Shown: positions 35,426-44,131 of the stretch, piece by piece
How the letters are laid out: the number at the start of each line of letters is the position of its first letter
How positions within the stretch are numbered: the stretch's first letter is position 1
Assembly (NCBI GenBank): GCA_034679985.1
Contig: JAXITR010000001.1
Location: 75,098 to 139,097 of the forward strand
From: CAMDTE01 sp034679985
GTDB lineage: Bacteria; Bacteroidota; Bacteroidia; Flavobacteriales; Schleiferiaceae
DNA: 64,000 bases
Direction: 5' to 3'
Notes under the pieces: generated by a model
Told to the model about the DNA's origin: nothing
Databases searched by the model: none
Seen by the model: only the letters and a program-made list of their open reading frames with translations
Position numbers and translations under genes: made by a program

Positions 35426-37915
35426 ATGATTGTACACCCTGCCCCCAGCCACCAGCCCGCGGTGCGTCCCAACCGCGCCCAAACCGCTACCGTTGCCAAC
35501 GGAACGGTCCGCATCGCCACCGAAAACGGCTGCCAACTGCTCGTTTCTGCGGTAAACGACGGGGTTCTGCGCCTTCGCTTTTCGCCGGATGGGCAGGAAC
35601 TTCCGGATCATTCGTACGCCCTGGACCCGGGGGCTTCCCGGTCGCTGGGAGCAACCGAGGCATCTTCGCACTGGACGGAGGATTCTGTGCAGGGAATCTT
35701 GCACACGGCCGGCGCGCAGTGGGTGGTCCAAAAGGACGGATTGGCTTGGGCCTTGAGTACCGAAAAAGGCGAATTGCTGGCGCAAACGGACACGGGTTTC
35801 CACGCGAAGCCGGACGCGCAAAACGGCGGTTTTACCTGCGGCCTGGGCTTGCGCAGCAGCAAAAACGAGCGGTTTTACGGCCTGGGAGACAAGGCCGGGC
35901 GCCTCAACCTGAAGGACCAGTGCCTGGTGCATTGGAACACCGACGCCTTTCGCTACCAAGCGGATACGGATCCTTTGTACAAAACCGTGCCCTTTTACAT
36001 TGGCTTGAACAACGGCAAAGCCTACGGGGTGTTTGTGGACACCCCCGCCCCCACCCGGTTTGATTTTGGGGCCGGACGCGCGGACGCCGTGGACCTCACC
36101 GCCGCCACCGACGAATTCAATCTGTACTTGATTGCCGGTCCGGATCTTCTGGACGTGGTGCGCCGCTACACCCGCCTGACCGGACGCACCCCACTTCCCC
36201 CCCTATGGGCGCTGGGCCTGCACCAGTCCAAATGGGGCTATGCTTCCCACGGCGAAGTGGTGGGCCTTGCGGAAACCTTTCGCCGCCACCGCTTACCGTG
36301 CGACGCGCTGTATTTGGACATCGACTACATGAACGAGTACCGCGTCTTCACGTGGGATTCGGATCGATTCCCGCAGCCCCGAGCCACGGTCAACGAACTT
36401 CTGACGCACGGCATCCGAACCGTCGCCATCCTGGACCCCGGGGTAAAAATAGACCCGGACTACTCGGTGTACTCCGAAGGGCTGGAGCGCAACGTCTTCT
36501 GCCGCACGGCCGACGGCGCCCTGGCTTCCGGCAAGGTGTGGCCCGGGGAATGCCGCTTCCCGGATTTCACCCACCCCGATGCCCGCGCTTGGTGGGCCGA
36601 CCGGGTGGCCGCCTTCGCGGAAGAATCCGGCATTCACGGCCTGTGGAACGACATGAACGAGCCCGCATTGATGGGCGTTTCCAGCAAAACCCTTCCGGAA
36701 GGGGTTCGGCACGACGCAGACGGCAACCCCTGCTCGCACCGCAAAATCCACAACGCGTACGGCATGCAGATGGCGCGCGCCACGCACGACGGGCTGCGCC
36801 AACACGCCCCCAACGCACGTCCTTTTGTGCTCACGCGCGCGGCCTTCAGCGGCACCCAACGCTACGCGCTCTCCTGGACCGGGGACAACACCGCCTCGTG
36901 GGAACACCTTTCCGTGGCCAACCGCCAAGTGCAGCGCCTCAACCTCTCCGGCATGGGCTTCACGGGATCGGACATCGGGGGTTTCATTGAACAGCCCGAC
37001 GCGGAACTTTTTGTGCGCTGGGTGCAGTTGGGGTCCTTTCATCCCTACTGCCGCATCCACAGCTCCGGCCACCACGGCGATCAAGAACCGTGGAGTTTTG
37101 GCGCGGACACCCTGGCGCACGTTCGCTTTGCCTTGGAGGTGCGCATGACCCTCCTGCCTTATTGGTACACCGCCTTTTGGCAGCAAGCACAAGACGGCAC
37201 GCCCGTCCTGACTTCCTTAGTGGCCGCAGACCCCAGCAATCCCCAAACCCACCACCGCGAGAACGAGTTTCTGGTGGGTTCGCACCTGCTGGTGGCGCCC
37301 GTGGTGGAGCCCAACCGGCGCGCGCAGCGCGCCTACCTGCCGCAGGGTACTTGGTACGCGTGGGAAGATTCCCAAACGTTTGTGGGCCGCGAAGAACATC
37401 CGGTGGCAGCGCCCCTGCACCGCATTCCGCTGTTTGTGCGCGCCGGCGCGTGCATCCCGCGCTACCCGGTGCAGCAACACGTGCACGAACGCCCGGTAGA
37501 AGAATTGGTTTTGGACGTGTACGGCCCCGCAGACGGCGAAACCGTTCGCTCGCAAGGCTATTTTGATGCCGGCGACGGCGTGCCGGAATCCGGCACCGCC
37601 CTGCCCCACGAACTCCGAACTTGGACCACCGAAGCACACGCCTCTAATGGATGGACGCTGCACCAGGAGTGCTCGAACCATTCGTTTTCGTCGTTTTCCT
37701 CCGTCCGACTTCGGGTATTTGGCGGTTCCACAGACACCCCTCCTTCCGCGGTGTGCGACGGCCTCCCGGTGCACTTTGTGCGGGCAAACGCCGCCTGGGT
37801 TTCCGAACCCCGCACCGACGCCTTGGACCCCACCGAAACCGGGGTTTCCAACGACGGTACCGTGTGGACGGCGGAACTGCCGTCCTCATTTACCCGGGTA
37901 GACTTCAGCGCCTGA
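35426..37915 (+). CDS. Alpha-glucosidase, glycoside hydrolase family 31
   Basis: 829 residues, no signal peptide, so probably cytoplasmic. Layout: an N-terminal beta-sandwich (about 20-250, RFYGLGDKAGRLN), the catalytic barrel (about 255-600) and C-terminal beta domains. The GH31 nucleophile is Asp409 in GLWNDMNEPA and the acid/base is Asp487 in SWTGDNTASWEHL; DIDYMNEYRVFTWD lines the active site. It hydrolyses terminal alpha-glucosidic bonds of maltose and similar oligosaccharides with retention. It is divergent from the S46 peptidase gene. TACCTTGG shortly before the ATG is one mismatch from a -7 box. No other sugar genes are nearby. Confidence 0.94.
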   Translation: MIVHPAPSHQPAVRPNRAQTATVANGTVRIATENGCQLLVSAVNDGVLRLRFSPDGQELPDHSYALDPGASRSLGATEASSHWTEDSVQGILHTAGAQWVVQKDGLAWALSTEKGELLAQTDTGFHAKPDAQNGGFTCGLGLRSSKNERFYGLGDKAGRLNLKDQCLVHWNTDAFRYQADTDPLYKTVPFYIGLNNGKAYGVFVDTPAPTRFDFGAGRADAVDLTAATDEFNLYLIAGPDLLDVVRRYTRLTGRTPLPPLWALGLHQSKWGYASHGEVVGLAETFRRHRLPCDALYLDIDYMNEYRVFTWDSDRFPQPRATVNELLTHGIRTVAILDPGVKIDPDYSVYSEGLERNVFCRTADGALASGKVWPGECRFPDFTHPDARAWWADRVAAFAEESGIHGLWNDMNEPALMGVSSKTLPEGVRHDADGNPCSHRKIHNAYGMQMARATHDGLRQHAPNARPFVLTRAAFSGTQRYALSWTGDNTASWEHLSVANRQVQRLNLSGMGFTGSDIGGFIEQPDAELFVRWVQLGSFHPYCRIHSSGHHGDQEPWSFGADTLAHVRFALEVRMTLLPYWYTAFWQQAQDGTPVLTSLVAADPSNPQTHHRENEFLVGSHLLVAPVVEPNRRAQRAYLPQGTWYAWEDSQTFVGREEHPVAAPLHRIPLFVRAGACIPRYPVQQHVHERPVEELVLDVYGPADGETVRSQGYFDAGDGVPESGTALPHELRTWTTEAHASNGWTLHQECSNHSFSSFSSVRLRVFGGSTDTPPSAVCDGLPVHFVRANAAWVSEPRTDALDPTETGVSNDGTVWTAELPSSFTRVDFSA

Positions 37916-37923
37916 GCTACCCC

Positions 37924-38222
37924 TTAAAAGGTAACGCCCAACGTAGCCACGCCCAGGCGTCCATCGCCCGGCAAAGCGCCCGGCCCCGGATACCCCCCCG
38001 CGCGCCACGTGAAGTAACGGACGTTGGTTGCGTTTTGCACCCCTATTTTGAGGTAAACCGATGGGCTAGGTTTGAATTGAGCGCTGATATCCAGTAGGTT
38101 GTAATTGGGAATTCGCCCAACGGTGGCCGCGGCATTGGGGGCCTTGGTGTTGGCCGCAAAACTAATGTTCAAACCACTTTTCACGCAACCCAAATCAAAA
38201 AAAGTATGCCCGTAAAAGGCGG
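37924..38222 (-). pseudogene. C-terminal remnant of a TonB-dependent receptor (FecA-like)
   Basis: About 99 residues remain in one frame, ending in a normal outer-membrane barrel terminus (RLGVATLGVTF) with NYNLLDISAQFKPSPSVYLK, GVQNATNVRYFTWRAGGYPG and PGPG, which is characteristic of the end of siderophore or ferric-citrate receptors. The readable frame begins (AFYGHTFFDLGCVKSGLN) exactly where the DUF4143 ATPase gene ends, and no plug or barrel start exists upstream. The rest of the receptor was deleted or displaced. It is unlikely to be made as a functional protein. Confidence 0.8.
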
Positions 38223-39374
38223 TTATTGCGGAGCGCCGTCGGCCAGAAAATCATCCAAAAGGGACGGCGTCACCCAACCCGTTTCCGCTTCTGGGTAAGC
38301 GGCCTCAAAGGCCTGCGACCGCTTGGGACGCGCTTTGTCGTTCCATTTGCACTCCCAAGCTTTCAGGCTTCCAGCAGTTCGTTCCACCCAATCCCACTCC
38401 ACTCCGTCCTTGGTTCGCCAAAAAAACTGTTCGGCGGATTGACCTCGATGAAGCAGCGCTTTTCTCCGCTCCGACAACGCATAATTTTCCCACAAGGCAC
38501 CAACGTCCTTCCGCATTTCCAAGGGACGGAGGTCGCCCAAGACCGCATTGCGGATGCCGTTGTCGTAAAAATAGACCTTCTTGGCGCGCTTGAGCTCGGA
38601 CCGCAAGTTGCCGCTGAAGGCGCCCACGCGAAATACCACGTAGGCCTTCTCCAGCAAATCGATGTAGCGCTCCACCGTTTTTGCGTCCAACCCCGCTAAC
38701 TGCGCCAATTCGTGGTAGGACACCAACGATCCTACTTGAAAGGCCAAAGCGCGCACCAGCTTGACCAGTGCCTCCGGCCGCAAGACGGAATCTACCGCCA
38801 AAATATCGCGATACAAGTAACTGTCTGCGAGGAGCTTCAATCGGTCGTCGCGCCAATCCGACGCCAACACTACCTCCGGGTAGGCGCCGTACACCAACCG
38901 CTCGGGAAGCATCCGTTGCTCCTGCAGAACCCCAAAGTGTGCTTGCATTTCTGCGCGCGAAAAAGGCAACAACGTGAATTCCCATTTGCGACCGGTGAGG
39001 GACTCGTTCACCGCGCCAGTCAACAAAACGGACGAACTTCCGGTGAGGAAAACCTGAACATTTGGGAAAAAGTCCACCACGCGCTTGGCGATTCGGCCTA
39101 CCTCCGGAATCAGTTGTGCTTCGTCGATCACCAGAAAACGCTTTCCGCGCAAAGCCACTTCCCACCGGTCCGTGTTGAGGCTTTGAAGCCACCCCGACGT
39201 GTCTGGGTCGTCGCCCGTCAGCCACAACGCCTCCGCATTGGAGCCCACCCAACGTTTGCAAAGCGACGTCTTTCCCACTTGACGAGGACCGGTCACCACG
39301 ACTGCTTTCCCCAGGAAAAAACGCGCTTCTGCTCGCTGGAACAAAGTTCGCTCAATCCAGTTTTTTGCTTCCAT
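38223..39374 (-). CDS. AAA ATPase with C-terminal DUF4143 domain
   Basis: 383 residues. Walker A GPRQVGKTSL (29-38, Lys35), Walker B RFLVIDEAQLIP, sensor region VFLTGSSSVLL, a winged-helix middle part, and the C-terminal DUF4143 domain (PD-(D/E)xK-like fold, with GVEWDWVERTAGSLKAWECK). Members of this family are abundant, patchily distributed and of unknown function; defence, mobility and DNA repair have all been suggested. Its stop abuts a truncated TonB receptor, and tandem 32-bp palindromes lie just upstream of its start, so it looks like an inserted cassette. The -7 box TATTTTTG lies 4 bases before the ATG. Confidence 0.88.
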   Translation of the reverse strand: MEAKNWIERTLFQRAEARFFLGKAVVVTGPRQVGKTSLCKRWVGSNAEALWLTGDDPDTSGWLQSLNTDRWEVALRGKRFLVIDEAQLIPEVGRIAKRVVDFFPNVQVFLTGSSSVLLTGAVNESLTGRKWEFTLLPFSRAEMQAHFGVLQEQRMLPERLVYGAYPEVVLASDWRDDRLKLLADSYLYRDILAVDSVLRPEALVKLVRALAFQVGSLVSYHELAQLAGLDAKTVERYIDLLEKAYVVFRVGAFSGNLRSELKRAKKVYFYDNGIRNAVLGDLRPLEMRKDVGALWENYALSERRKALLHRGQSAEQFFWRTKDGVEWDWVERTAGSLKAWECKWNDKARPKRSQAFEAAYPEAETGWVTPSLLDDFLADGAPQ

Positions 39375-39378
39375 AACG

Positions 39379-39386
39379 CAAAAATA
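39379..39386 (-). promoter_or_regulatory. -7 box TATTTTTG of the DUF4143 ATPase gene
   Basis: Exact TAnnTTTG match with four bases to the ATG at 39374, predicting a leaderless mRNA. The first 32-bp palindrome begins one base upstream and would occupy the -33 region. Confidence 0.6.
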
Positions 39387-39387
39387 A

Positions 39388-39451
39388 CGATATTTTAGGA
39401 ATTGAATCCTAAAATATCGCGATAAAACAGGAATTGAATCCTAAAATATCG
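39388..39451. repeat. Two tandem 32-bp palindromic units upstream of the ATPase
   Basis: Unit 1 (39388-39419) has perfect 13-bp arms, CGATATTTTAGGA and TCCTAAAATATCG, around ATTGAA. Unit 2 (39420-39451) follows directly with the same right arm and core and a degenerate left arm, CGATAAAACAGGA. The tract is AT-rich in a GC-rich region. It may be the operator for the ATPase gene or a recombination site. Confidence 0.8.
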
Positions 39452-39477
39452 GGATTATTAAAATCGGAGGGACTGGA

Positions 39478-40302
39478 CTACTTCGCAGGAAGGGCCGCCA
39501 AAATCGCGTCCCAAAGGGCGCGTCGGGCCGCCAATGCTTCCACCACCGTGTCTTCTGCCTCCGCCCACTTAGCGTCGTCGTCCCCGCACACGGCATGCAT
39601 CATGCGCAAGGCCGCCGGGCCGTGCTCGTCGCCGTCCAGCTCAATGTGCCGGTCCAAATAGTAGATGAAGGCGTCAAAGGTTCCGGGGTGGTTGCGGTGC
39701 AGTTCGCGCACCAATTCTGTAAACATGTCCGGAATCAGATCTTCGCGTCCAAACGTGAAGGACGCCATGATTTCGTGCAACTTGCCGCGCTTGATGATGC
39801 GTTCGGTGGCGCGCAAAAAAGCCAGCTGGGCTTCCGGCACCTCGGCGGTATTGTAGCGCAAAACGTCCCGCAGGGAAAAGCCCCGCTGCAGGGTTTGGAT
39901 GAAGTGCACCACCGGCCGCGTGTTGGCGCCCGCTTGGCGCATGGCGTCCAGGTACAGTTCGTAGTGGCTGGCGGGTTGGCCAAAGGGGTCCACGTCCGAC
40001 TCCTCGCCCAAAACAATCTCGTTGATCAACCGACGCGCCGCTTTGTGTTTGGTGGGGACCCAAGCAGTTTCCACGCTCGTCAAGGACGCCTGAAGCGTTT
40101 TGAGCAAGCTCATGAAGTCCCATACGGCAAAGACGTGGTGCTCCATAAACGTTTGCACGTCTTCAACGCTGCGCAGTTGGGCGTACAGCGGATGACCAAT
40201 GACTTCGTTGCGGACCGCATGCATGCGGCGCTGCAACGAAAGCAGGCGGTAGTCTACGGGGGTTGCTGGGGCAGCGGTTTCGGCAGCAAAGGGAGCACTC
40301 AT
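39478..40302 (-). CDS. DUF3050 family protein
   Basis: 274 residues resembling DUF3050, a family with a helical heme-oxygenase-like fold. Recognisable stretches are RRMHAVRNEVIGHPLYAQL, VQTFMEHHVFAVWDFMSLLK and HIELDGDEHGPAALRMM. The conserved His and Glu/Asp residues in a helical bundle suggest a metal-dependent oxidase or hydrolase, but activity is unknown. It is the last gene of the sufS-sufE-sufT-DUF2480 row, 17 bp after DUF2480, yet it has its own -7 box. Whether it has a role in iron-sulfur assembly is open. Confidence 0.8.
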   Translation of the reverse strand: MSAPFAAETAAPATPVDYRLLSLQRRMHAVRNEVIGHPLYAQLRSVEDVQTFMEHHVFAVWDFMSLLKTLQASLTSVETAWVPTKHKAARRLINEIVLGEESDVDPFGQPASHYELYLDAMRQAGANTRPVVHFIQTLQRGFSLRDVLRYNTAEVPEAQLAFLRATERIIKRGKLHEIMASFTFGREDLIPDMFTELVRELHRNHPGTFDAFIYYLDRHIELDGDEHGPAALRMMHAVCGDDDAKWAEAEDTVVEALAARRALWDAILAALPAK

Positions 40303-40307
40303 GGGAC

Positions 40308-40315
40308 CGAAGGTA
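40308..40315 (-). promoter_or_regulatory. -7 box TACCTTCG of the DUF3050 gene
   Basis: One mismatch from consensus, five bases before the ATG at 40302. It lies between the DUF2480 stop and the DUF3050 start. Confidence 0.45.
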
Positions 40316-40319
40316 GGGT

Positions 40320-40844
40320 TTAAACGGTTGGGGACGTGTTCTTGAACAGCGGAACGGAGCTGCAGGCTTCGCCGTACAGCACGGATTTGGCCACCGGACG
40401 CAACGCGGCGGCAGCGGCGGCGTACGCAGATTCCGGCACGGGGTGTTTTCCGCAGCCCTTGATCAGGACGGGGCGCCCGCGGAAGGGTTCGGCGTCCAGC
40501 TGGGCCATGCGGTGGGCGTAGTAGGTGTCCAGCAATGCTTCAGGCGCACACCAGGCAACATACCGGGCGGTTTCCGCCAAACGGATGGCCACCAAAGCCG
40601 GAACCCATTGGGGCAAAATGCAGCCGCTGGGGTTGTGCACGGCCACGGCAGCATCACGAATGCTTTCGCAGTCAAAAGCCAGTAAGGCGGCGCGGAATTC
40701 CTTTTCGCGCACGATTCCGTCCGGGCACCACTGGGCCACGTCCAAGACCGCTTGCCGCACGGGAAAAATATCTTCCAAATCCAAGGTCACGAGCGGGCTT
40801 TCCGCCACGCGGTTGCGGATGGGGTCGGTACCTACATTATTCAC
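40320..40844 (-). CDS. DUF2480 family protein
   Basis: 174 residues of the DUF2480 family, which in Bacteroidota is regularly found in SUF clusters: TLDLEDIFPVRQAVLDVAQW, VREKEFRAALLAFD, GCILPQWVPALVAI and LIKGCGKHPVPESAYA. Three conserved-looking Cys (WCPDG, GCILP, GCGKHPVP) could bind a metal or cluster. The function is unknown. Its start overlaps the sufT stop by 4 bp, so it is translated with the SUF genes. Confidence 0.88.
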   Translation of the reverse strand: MNNVGTDPIRNRVAESPLVTLDLEDIFPVRQAVLDVAQWCPDGIVREKEFRAALLAFDCESIRDAAVAVHNPSGCILPQWVPALVAIRLAETARYVAWCAPEALLDTYYAHRMAQLDAEPFRGRPVLIKGCGKHPVPESAYAAAAAALRPVAKSVLYGEACSSVPLFKNTSPTV

Positions 40845-41203
40845 AGCATTCCCAACTCAAGCCGGGCCTCTTCGGACATCATGTCTTTGGTCCACGGCGG
40901 TTCAAACGTGATTTCCACCTCGGCGTCGCGCACGGCGTCCAAGGACTGCACTTTTTCCTTCACCTCCACGGGAAGGGTTTCCGCTACCGGGCAGTTTGGG
41001 GAGGTCAGGGTCATCAAAACGTGCACGGATCCTTCGTCGGACACTTGGACGTCGTAGACCAATCCCAATTCGTAGATGTCCACGGGGATTTCGGGGTCGT
41101 AGATGGTGCGGAGTACGTCAACCACCTGTTCGCCCAGGTGTTGCATTTCTTCTGGCGTCATGGTTTGGGGCAGTATATCCGGACGTTCGGCGGTGGGGTT
41201 CAC
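40841..41203 (-). CDS. SufT-like protein (DUF59/MIP18 family)
   Basis: 120 residues with the MIP18/DUF59 core IYDPEIPVDIYELGLVYDV, TLTSPNCPVAETLPVEVKEK and EPPWTKDMMSEEARLELGML. The Cys in SPNCPVA and the final PPW..D..S motif are the signature of SufT, an accessory factor for iron-sulfur delivery to apoproteins. It overlaps sufE and DUF2480 by 4 bp on each side. A later Met (residue 15) could be the start, but the first ATG preserves the overlap with sufE. Confidence 0.9.
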   Translation of the reverse strand: MNPTAERPDILPQTMTPEEMQHLGEQVVDVLRTIYDPEIPVDIYELGLVYDVQVSDEGSVHVLMTLTSPNCPVAETLPVEVKEKVQSLDAVRDAEVEITFEPPWTKDMMSEEARLELGML

Positions 41204-41613
41204 TTGTTGGCGGCGTAGGCGAGGGCGTAAAACTTAATTTGCTTGACCATGCTCGCCAATCCGTTGGCACGGGTTGGGCTGAGGTGGCTCGTCAATCCTA
41301 TAGCGTTTAAAAAGGCAAAAGGTTCATGGGCCACTTCTTCCGCAGGCCGATTCTGCACCACGCGTAGCAGCAAGGCCACCATGCCCCGGGTGATGATGGC
41401 GTCGGAGTCCGCCGTAAAGTGCAGCAGTCCGTTGGGGCATTCGGCGTACAGCCACACCTTACTTTGGCAACCGCGGATGAGGTTGTCCTCCGTCTTGTGG
41501 GCGGGATCCATCGGGGGAAGTTCTTTGCCCAGGGCGATGAGGTGGTCGTACTTGGCCATCCAGTCGTCGAACAAATCAAATTCGTCGACGATGTCTTGTT
41601 CGATGGGGGACAT
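41200..41613 (-). CDS. sufE: Sulfur acceptor protein SufE
   Basis: 137 residues. SufE receives persulfide sulfur from SufS at Cys49 in NLIRGCQSKVWL, the invariant acceptor loop, and passes it to the SufBCD scaffold. The rest of the SufE fold is seen in DALIALGKELP-like and MVALLLRVVQNRPAEEV stretches. It starts 41 bases after the sufS stop. It is in the sufS-sufE-sufT-DUF2480 operon, while its scaffold partners sufBCD are about 10 kb away on the other strand. Confidence 0.95.
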   Translation of the reverse strand: MSPIEQDIVDEFDLFDDWMAKYDHLIALGKELPPMDPAHKTEDNLIRGCQSKVWLYAECPNGLLHFTADSDAIITRGMVALLLRVVQNRPAEEVAHEPFAFLNAIGLTSHLSPTRANGLASMVKQIKFYALAYAANK

Positions 41614-41654
41614 AGGGGGTAGATTGGAGGGGTGCAGTTCAGGCCAACAGAGGA

Positions 41655-42908
41655 TTACAGCAACATGTGTGCCGCCTTTTGCACGCCGTCCACCAGGGCG
41701 TCCAGGTGCTCCACCGTGGTGTAGGCGGCCAGCGAAGCGCGGACGGTGCCGGGGATGCCGTAGCGGTCCATGATGGGTTGGGTGCAGTGCTGACCGGTGC
41801 GGACGGCGATGCCCATTTGGTCCAGAAGCATGCCCACGTCGTAGGGGTGTGCTCCGTCCAGGTTGAAGCTGAGGACGGCGGCTTTGTGGGCAGCGGTTCC
41901 GTACAGGCGGAGGCCGTCTACGGTTTGAAGCTTGGCCGTGGCGTAGCGCAGCAGTTCGTCTTCGTGGCGCGCAATACGCTCCAAGCCCACGCGGTGCATC
42001 CAGCGAGAGGCCTCGGCCAAACCAATGGCTCCCGCAATGTGCGGGGTGCCGGCTTCAAACTTGAAGGGCAATCCGGCGTAGGTGGATCCCTCCAGACGAA
42101 CTTGGTCGATCATCTCGCCGCCGCCCATGTACGGGGGCAGGCGCTCCAGCCATTCGGTCTTTCCGTACAGAACGCCCATGCCGGTGGGTCCGTACATTTT
42201 GTGGCCACTGAAGGCGTAAAAATCAACGTCCAGCGCCTGAACGTCTACGGTGCTGTGCGGCACGGCCTGTGCTCCGTCTACAAAGACCGCGGCGCCAACG
42301 GCGTGCGCTTGGGCGGTCATGTCGCGCACGGGATTGACCGTTCCCAAGGCGTTGGAAATGTGGTTGAAGGCCACCAGTTTGACCCGACGGTCCAGCAACG
42401 ATGCGTAGGCGTCTTGATCCAAGGAACCGTCGTCCAGCAAGGGAATGAAACGGAGTTCCGCGCCGGTGGCTTGGGCCAGCATTTGCCAAGGCACCAAGTT
42501 GCTGTGGTGCTCCAAGCTGCTGACCACGAGGGCATCGCCCGGTTGGAGCAGGGTGCGGAAGCCGTGGGCCACCAAGTTGACGCCTTCGGTGGTGCCGCGC
42601 GTCCAGAGGATTTCGTGGGTGTGGGCAGCGTTGAGGTGCATGCGGAGCTGCTCGCGCGCAGCTTCAATGGAGTCCGTGGCGCGCTGGCTCAGAGTATGTA
42701 CGCCGCGGTGCACGTTGGCGTTGTCCGTTCGGTAGTAGTGGTCTATGGCGTCCAAAACGCATACGGGCTTTTGCACCGTGGCCGCGTTGTCCAGGTACAC
42801 CAAGGGGCGTCCGTTAATCGTTTGCTTTAGGATGGGAAATTCATCCAAAAGACTGGTAGGCAGTAGGTTGCGTGGATCCACAGTGCAAAGGTCGGGAATT
42901 AAACGCAT
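41655..42908 (-). CDS. sufS: Cysteine desulfurase SufS
   Basis: 417 residues from ATG 42908; the open frame further upstream overlaps the oppositely oriented exported-protein gene. Fold type I PLP enzyme: Lys237 in FSGHKMYGPTG binds the cofactor, and Cys375 in RTGQHCTQPIM takes the sulfur from cysteine as a persulfide. NVHRGVHTLSQRATD and WTRGTTEGVN are group II (SufS) marks. It supplies sulfur for iron-sulfur clusters through SufE. It is the first gene of its operon; no obvious -7 box was found before the ATG. Confidence 0.97.
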   Translation of the reverse strand: MRLIPDLCTVDPRNLLPTSLLDEFPILKQTINGRPLVYLDNAATVQKPVCVLDAIDHYYRTDNANVHRGVHTLSQRATDSIEAAREQLRMHLNAAHTHEILWTRGTTEGVNLVAHGFRTLLQPGDALVVSSLEHHSNLVPWQMLAQATGAELRFIPLLDDGSLDQDAYASLLDRRVKLVAFNHISNALGTVNPVRDMTAQAHAVGAAVFVDGAQAVPHSTVDVQALDVDFYAFSGHKMYGPTGMGVLYGKTEWLERLPPYMGGGEMIDQVRLEGSTYAGLPFKFEAGTPHIAGAIGLAEASRWMHRVGLERIARHEDELLRYATAKLQTVDGLRLYGTAAHKAAVLSFNLDGAHPYDVGMLLDQMGIAVRTGQHCTQPIMDRYGIPGTVRASLAAYTTVEHLDALVDGVQKAAHMLL

Positions 42909-42959
42909 ATAGGTGTGTGGCGTACGGCTAGCGGAGGTGGGACGGGGGTCCTTTGGTGC

Positions 42960-44093
42960 ATGACAAAACAATGGATCTGGGCGTGCCTCCTTCTGGGAGG
43001 AGGGGGTGCGCCGCCCAGCTTGTGGGCACAACAAGTACCGGCGGGAACCCGCCCGTTCGTTGCGGTGGTTGAACAAAGAACGATCCGCTGGGCGGAATTG
43101 TTCCGGATGGAAGACACGGCGCAGTTGACGCCCCTGGACCTTCGGCACTTTTTTCCGGAGGAGGAGACGCAAACCATGAGCCGGGTGTGGGACGGAACGC
43201 AGTTTTTTGAGGTGGTGGACTTCACCGGTACTACCCGTCCGGAGGAAGGGATGCCGCACCCGCTGCAGCGCGTTCGGCACGGCCGCGGCGTGGATTTTTA
43301 CTATGCGGATCCGCAGCAAAACCACGCGCTGGTGTGGACGGCTGCCGACGCACAGGAATGGCAGGAACATGCAGCTTTACTGGTGCCGCGTACGGGCGGT
43401 TGGTTGCTCCCCCACTCGCCCCTGCCCACGGCCGATCAGGTACGGGAATGGGGACGTGCGGTGGAAACCAACAGCGCGGAACGTACCCGGGTGGTTTGGG
43501 ACGGTGCAACGGTCGAATACAACCGTCGGACGGGGGTGCGTACCGAGCGCTGGGGGCAAAACGACTCGGTCCGACGCACGCGGTACGCGGCACTGCCCAC
43601 CGGCGACTATTTCCTGACGGAATTGGAGGAACGCGGACGTGCAACGGGCGCCAACGGGGTGTGCTGGACGGGATACCGTCGGGCAGAATGGGGGACGCCG
43701 CGTGTGGACACCGGGGCTGCTGCGGTGGAAAACTGGCTGGCCGCCCGCGGGTGGAGCAACGGCATCAACGGGCCGTACGCTCAAGCCAAAACTTCCCTGG
43801 AAGGCAGTGCAGACCGTGCACCGGGAACCGCAAACAGCGCCGCAACTTCGTGGCAATCTTGGGTTGCGCTCGACGCCGGCGGCAATAGTCGCTTGGTTGC
43901 GCGGGGACCCTCAGTCGGGGTTGAGGCCGAAGTATTTGTGGCGGACGCCACCGGTCGGGTGGTTTGGACGCACCGCGGGCCTTGGAGCGGATCGCTGGAT
44001 TTAACCGAATTGCCGGACGCACACGTCTACACCGTCTGGATCCAACAAGGAGGACAACGCCACGCCACGCGCTGGGTGCGGGCCGCTCGATAA
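42960..44093 (+). CDS. Exported protein with a T9SS-like C-terminus, unknown
   Basis: 377 residues from ATG 42960. A signal peptide (WIWACLLLGGGGAPPSLWAQ) is followed by a Trp/Arg/Asp-rich body with DLRHFFPEEETQTMSRVWDG and RHGRGVDFYYADPQQNHALV. The last ~75 residues, VFVADATGRVVWTHRG and HVYTVWIQQGGQRHATRWVR, look like a type A T9SS sorting domain. I recognise no catalytic family. TTTG four bases before the ATG (in GTCCTTTG) has the -7 box spacing seen elsewhere but lacks the leading TA. It is divergent from sufS and followed by two more exported proteins. Confidence 0.72.
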   Translation: MTKQWIWACLLLGGGGAPPSLWAQQVPAGTRPFVAVVEQRTIRWAELFRMEDTAQLTPLDLRHFFPEEETQTMSRVWDGTQFFEVVDFTGTTRPEEGMPHPLQRVRHGRGVDFYYADPQQNHALVWTAADAQEWQEHAALLVPRTGGWLLPHSPLPTADQVREWGRAVETNSAERTRVVWDGATVEYNRRTGVRTERWGQNDSVRRTRYAALPTGDYFLTELEERGRATGANGVCWTGYRRAEWGTPRVDTGAAAVENWLAARGWSNGINGPYAQAKTSLEGSADRAPGTANSAATSWQSWVALDAGGNSRLVARGPSVGVEAEVFVADATGRVVWTHRGPWSGSLDLTELPDAHVYTVWIQQGGQRHATRWVRAAR

Positions 44094-44131
44094 AATCACT
44101 CTGCTTTCTCACTTTCTAATTCGAAAAAAAC

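Noticed and set aside
33197..35959. Longer start for the S46 peptidase frame at 35959
   Set aside because: The extra 203 codons are antisense to the GH31 gene; the signal peptide and promoter box support 35350.
39388..39451. 32-bp palindromes considered as insertion-sequence ends
   Set aside because: There is no transposase, no matching copy on the other side of the ATPase gene and no visible target-site duplication. A mobile-cassette idea is kept only as a hypothesis.
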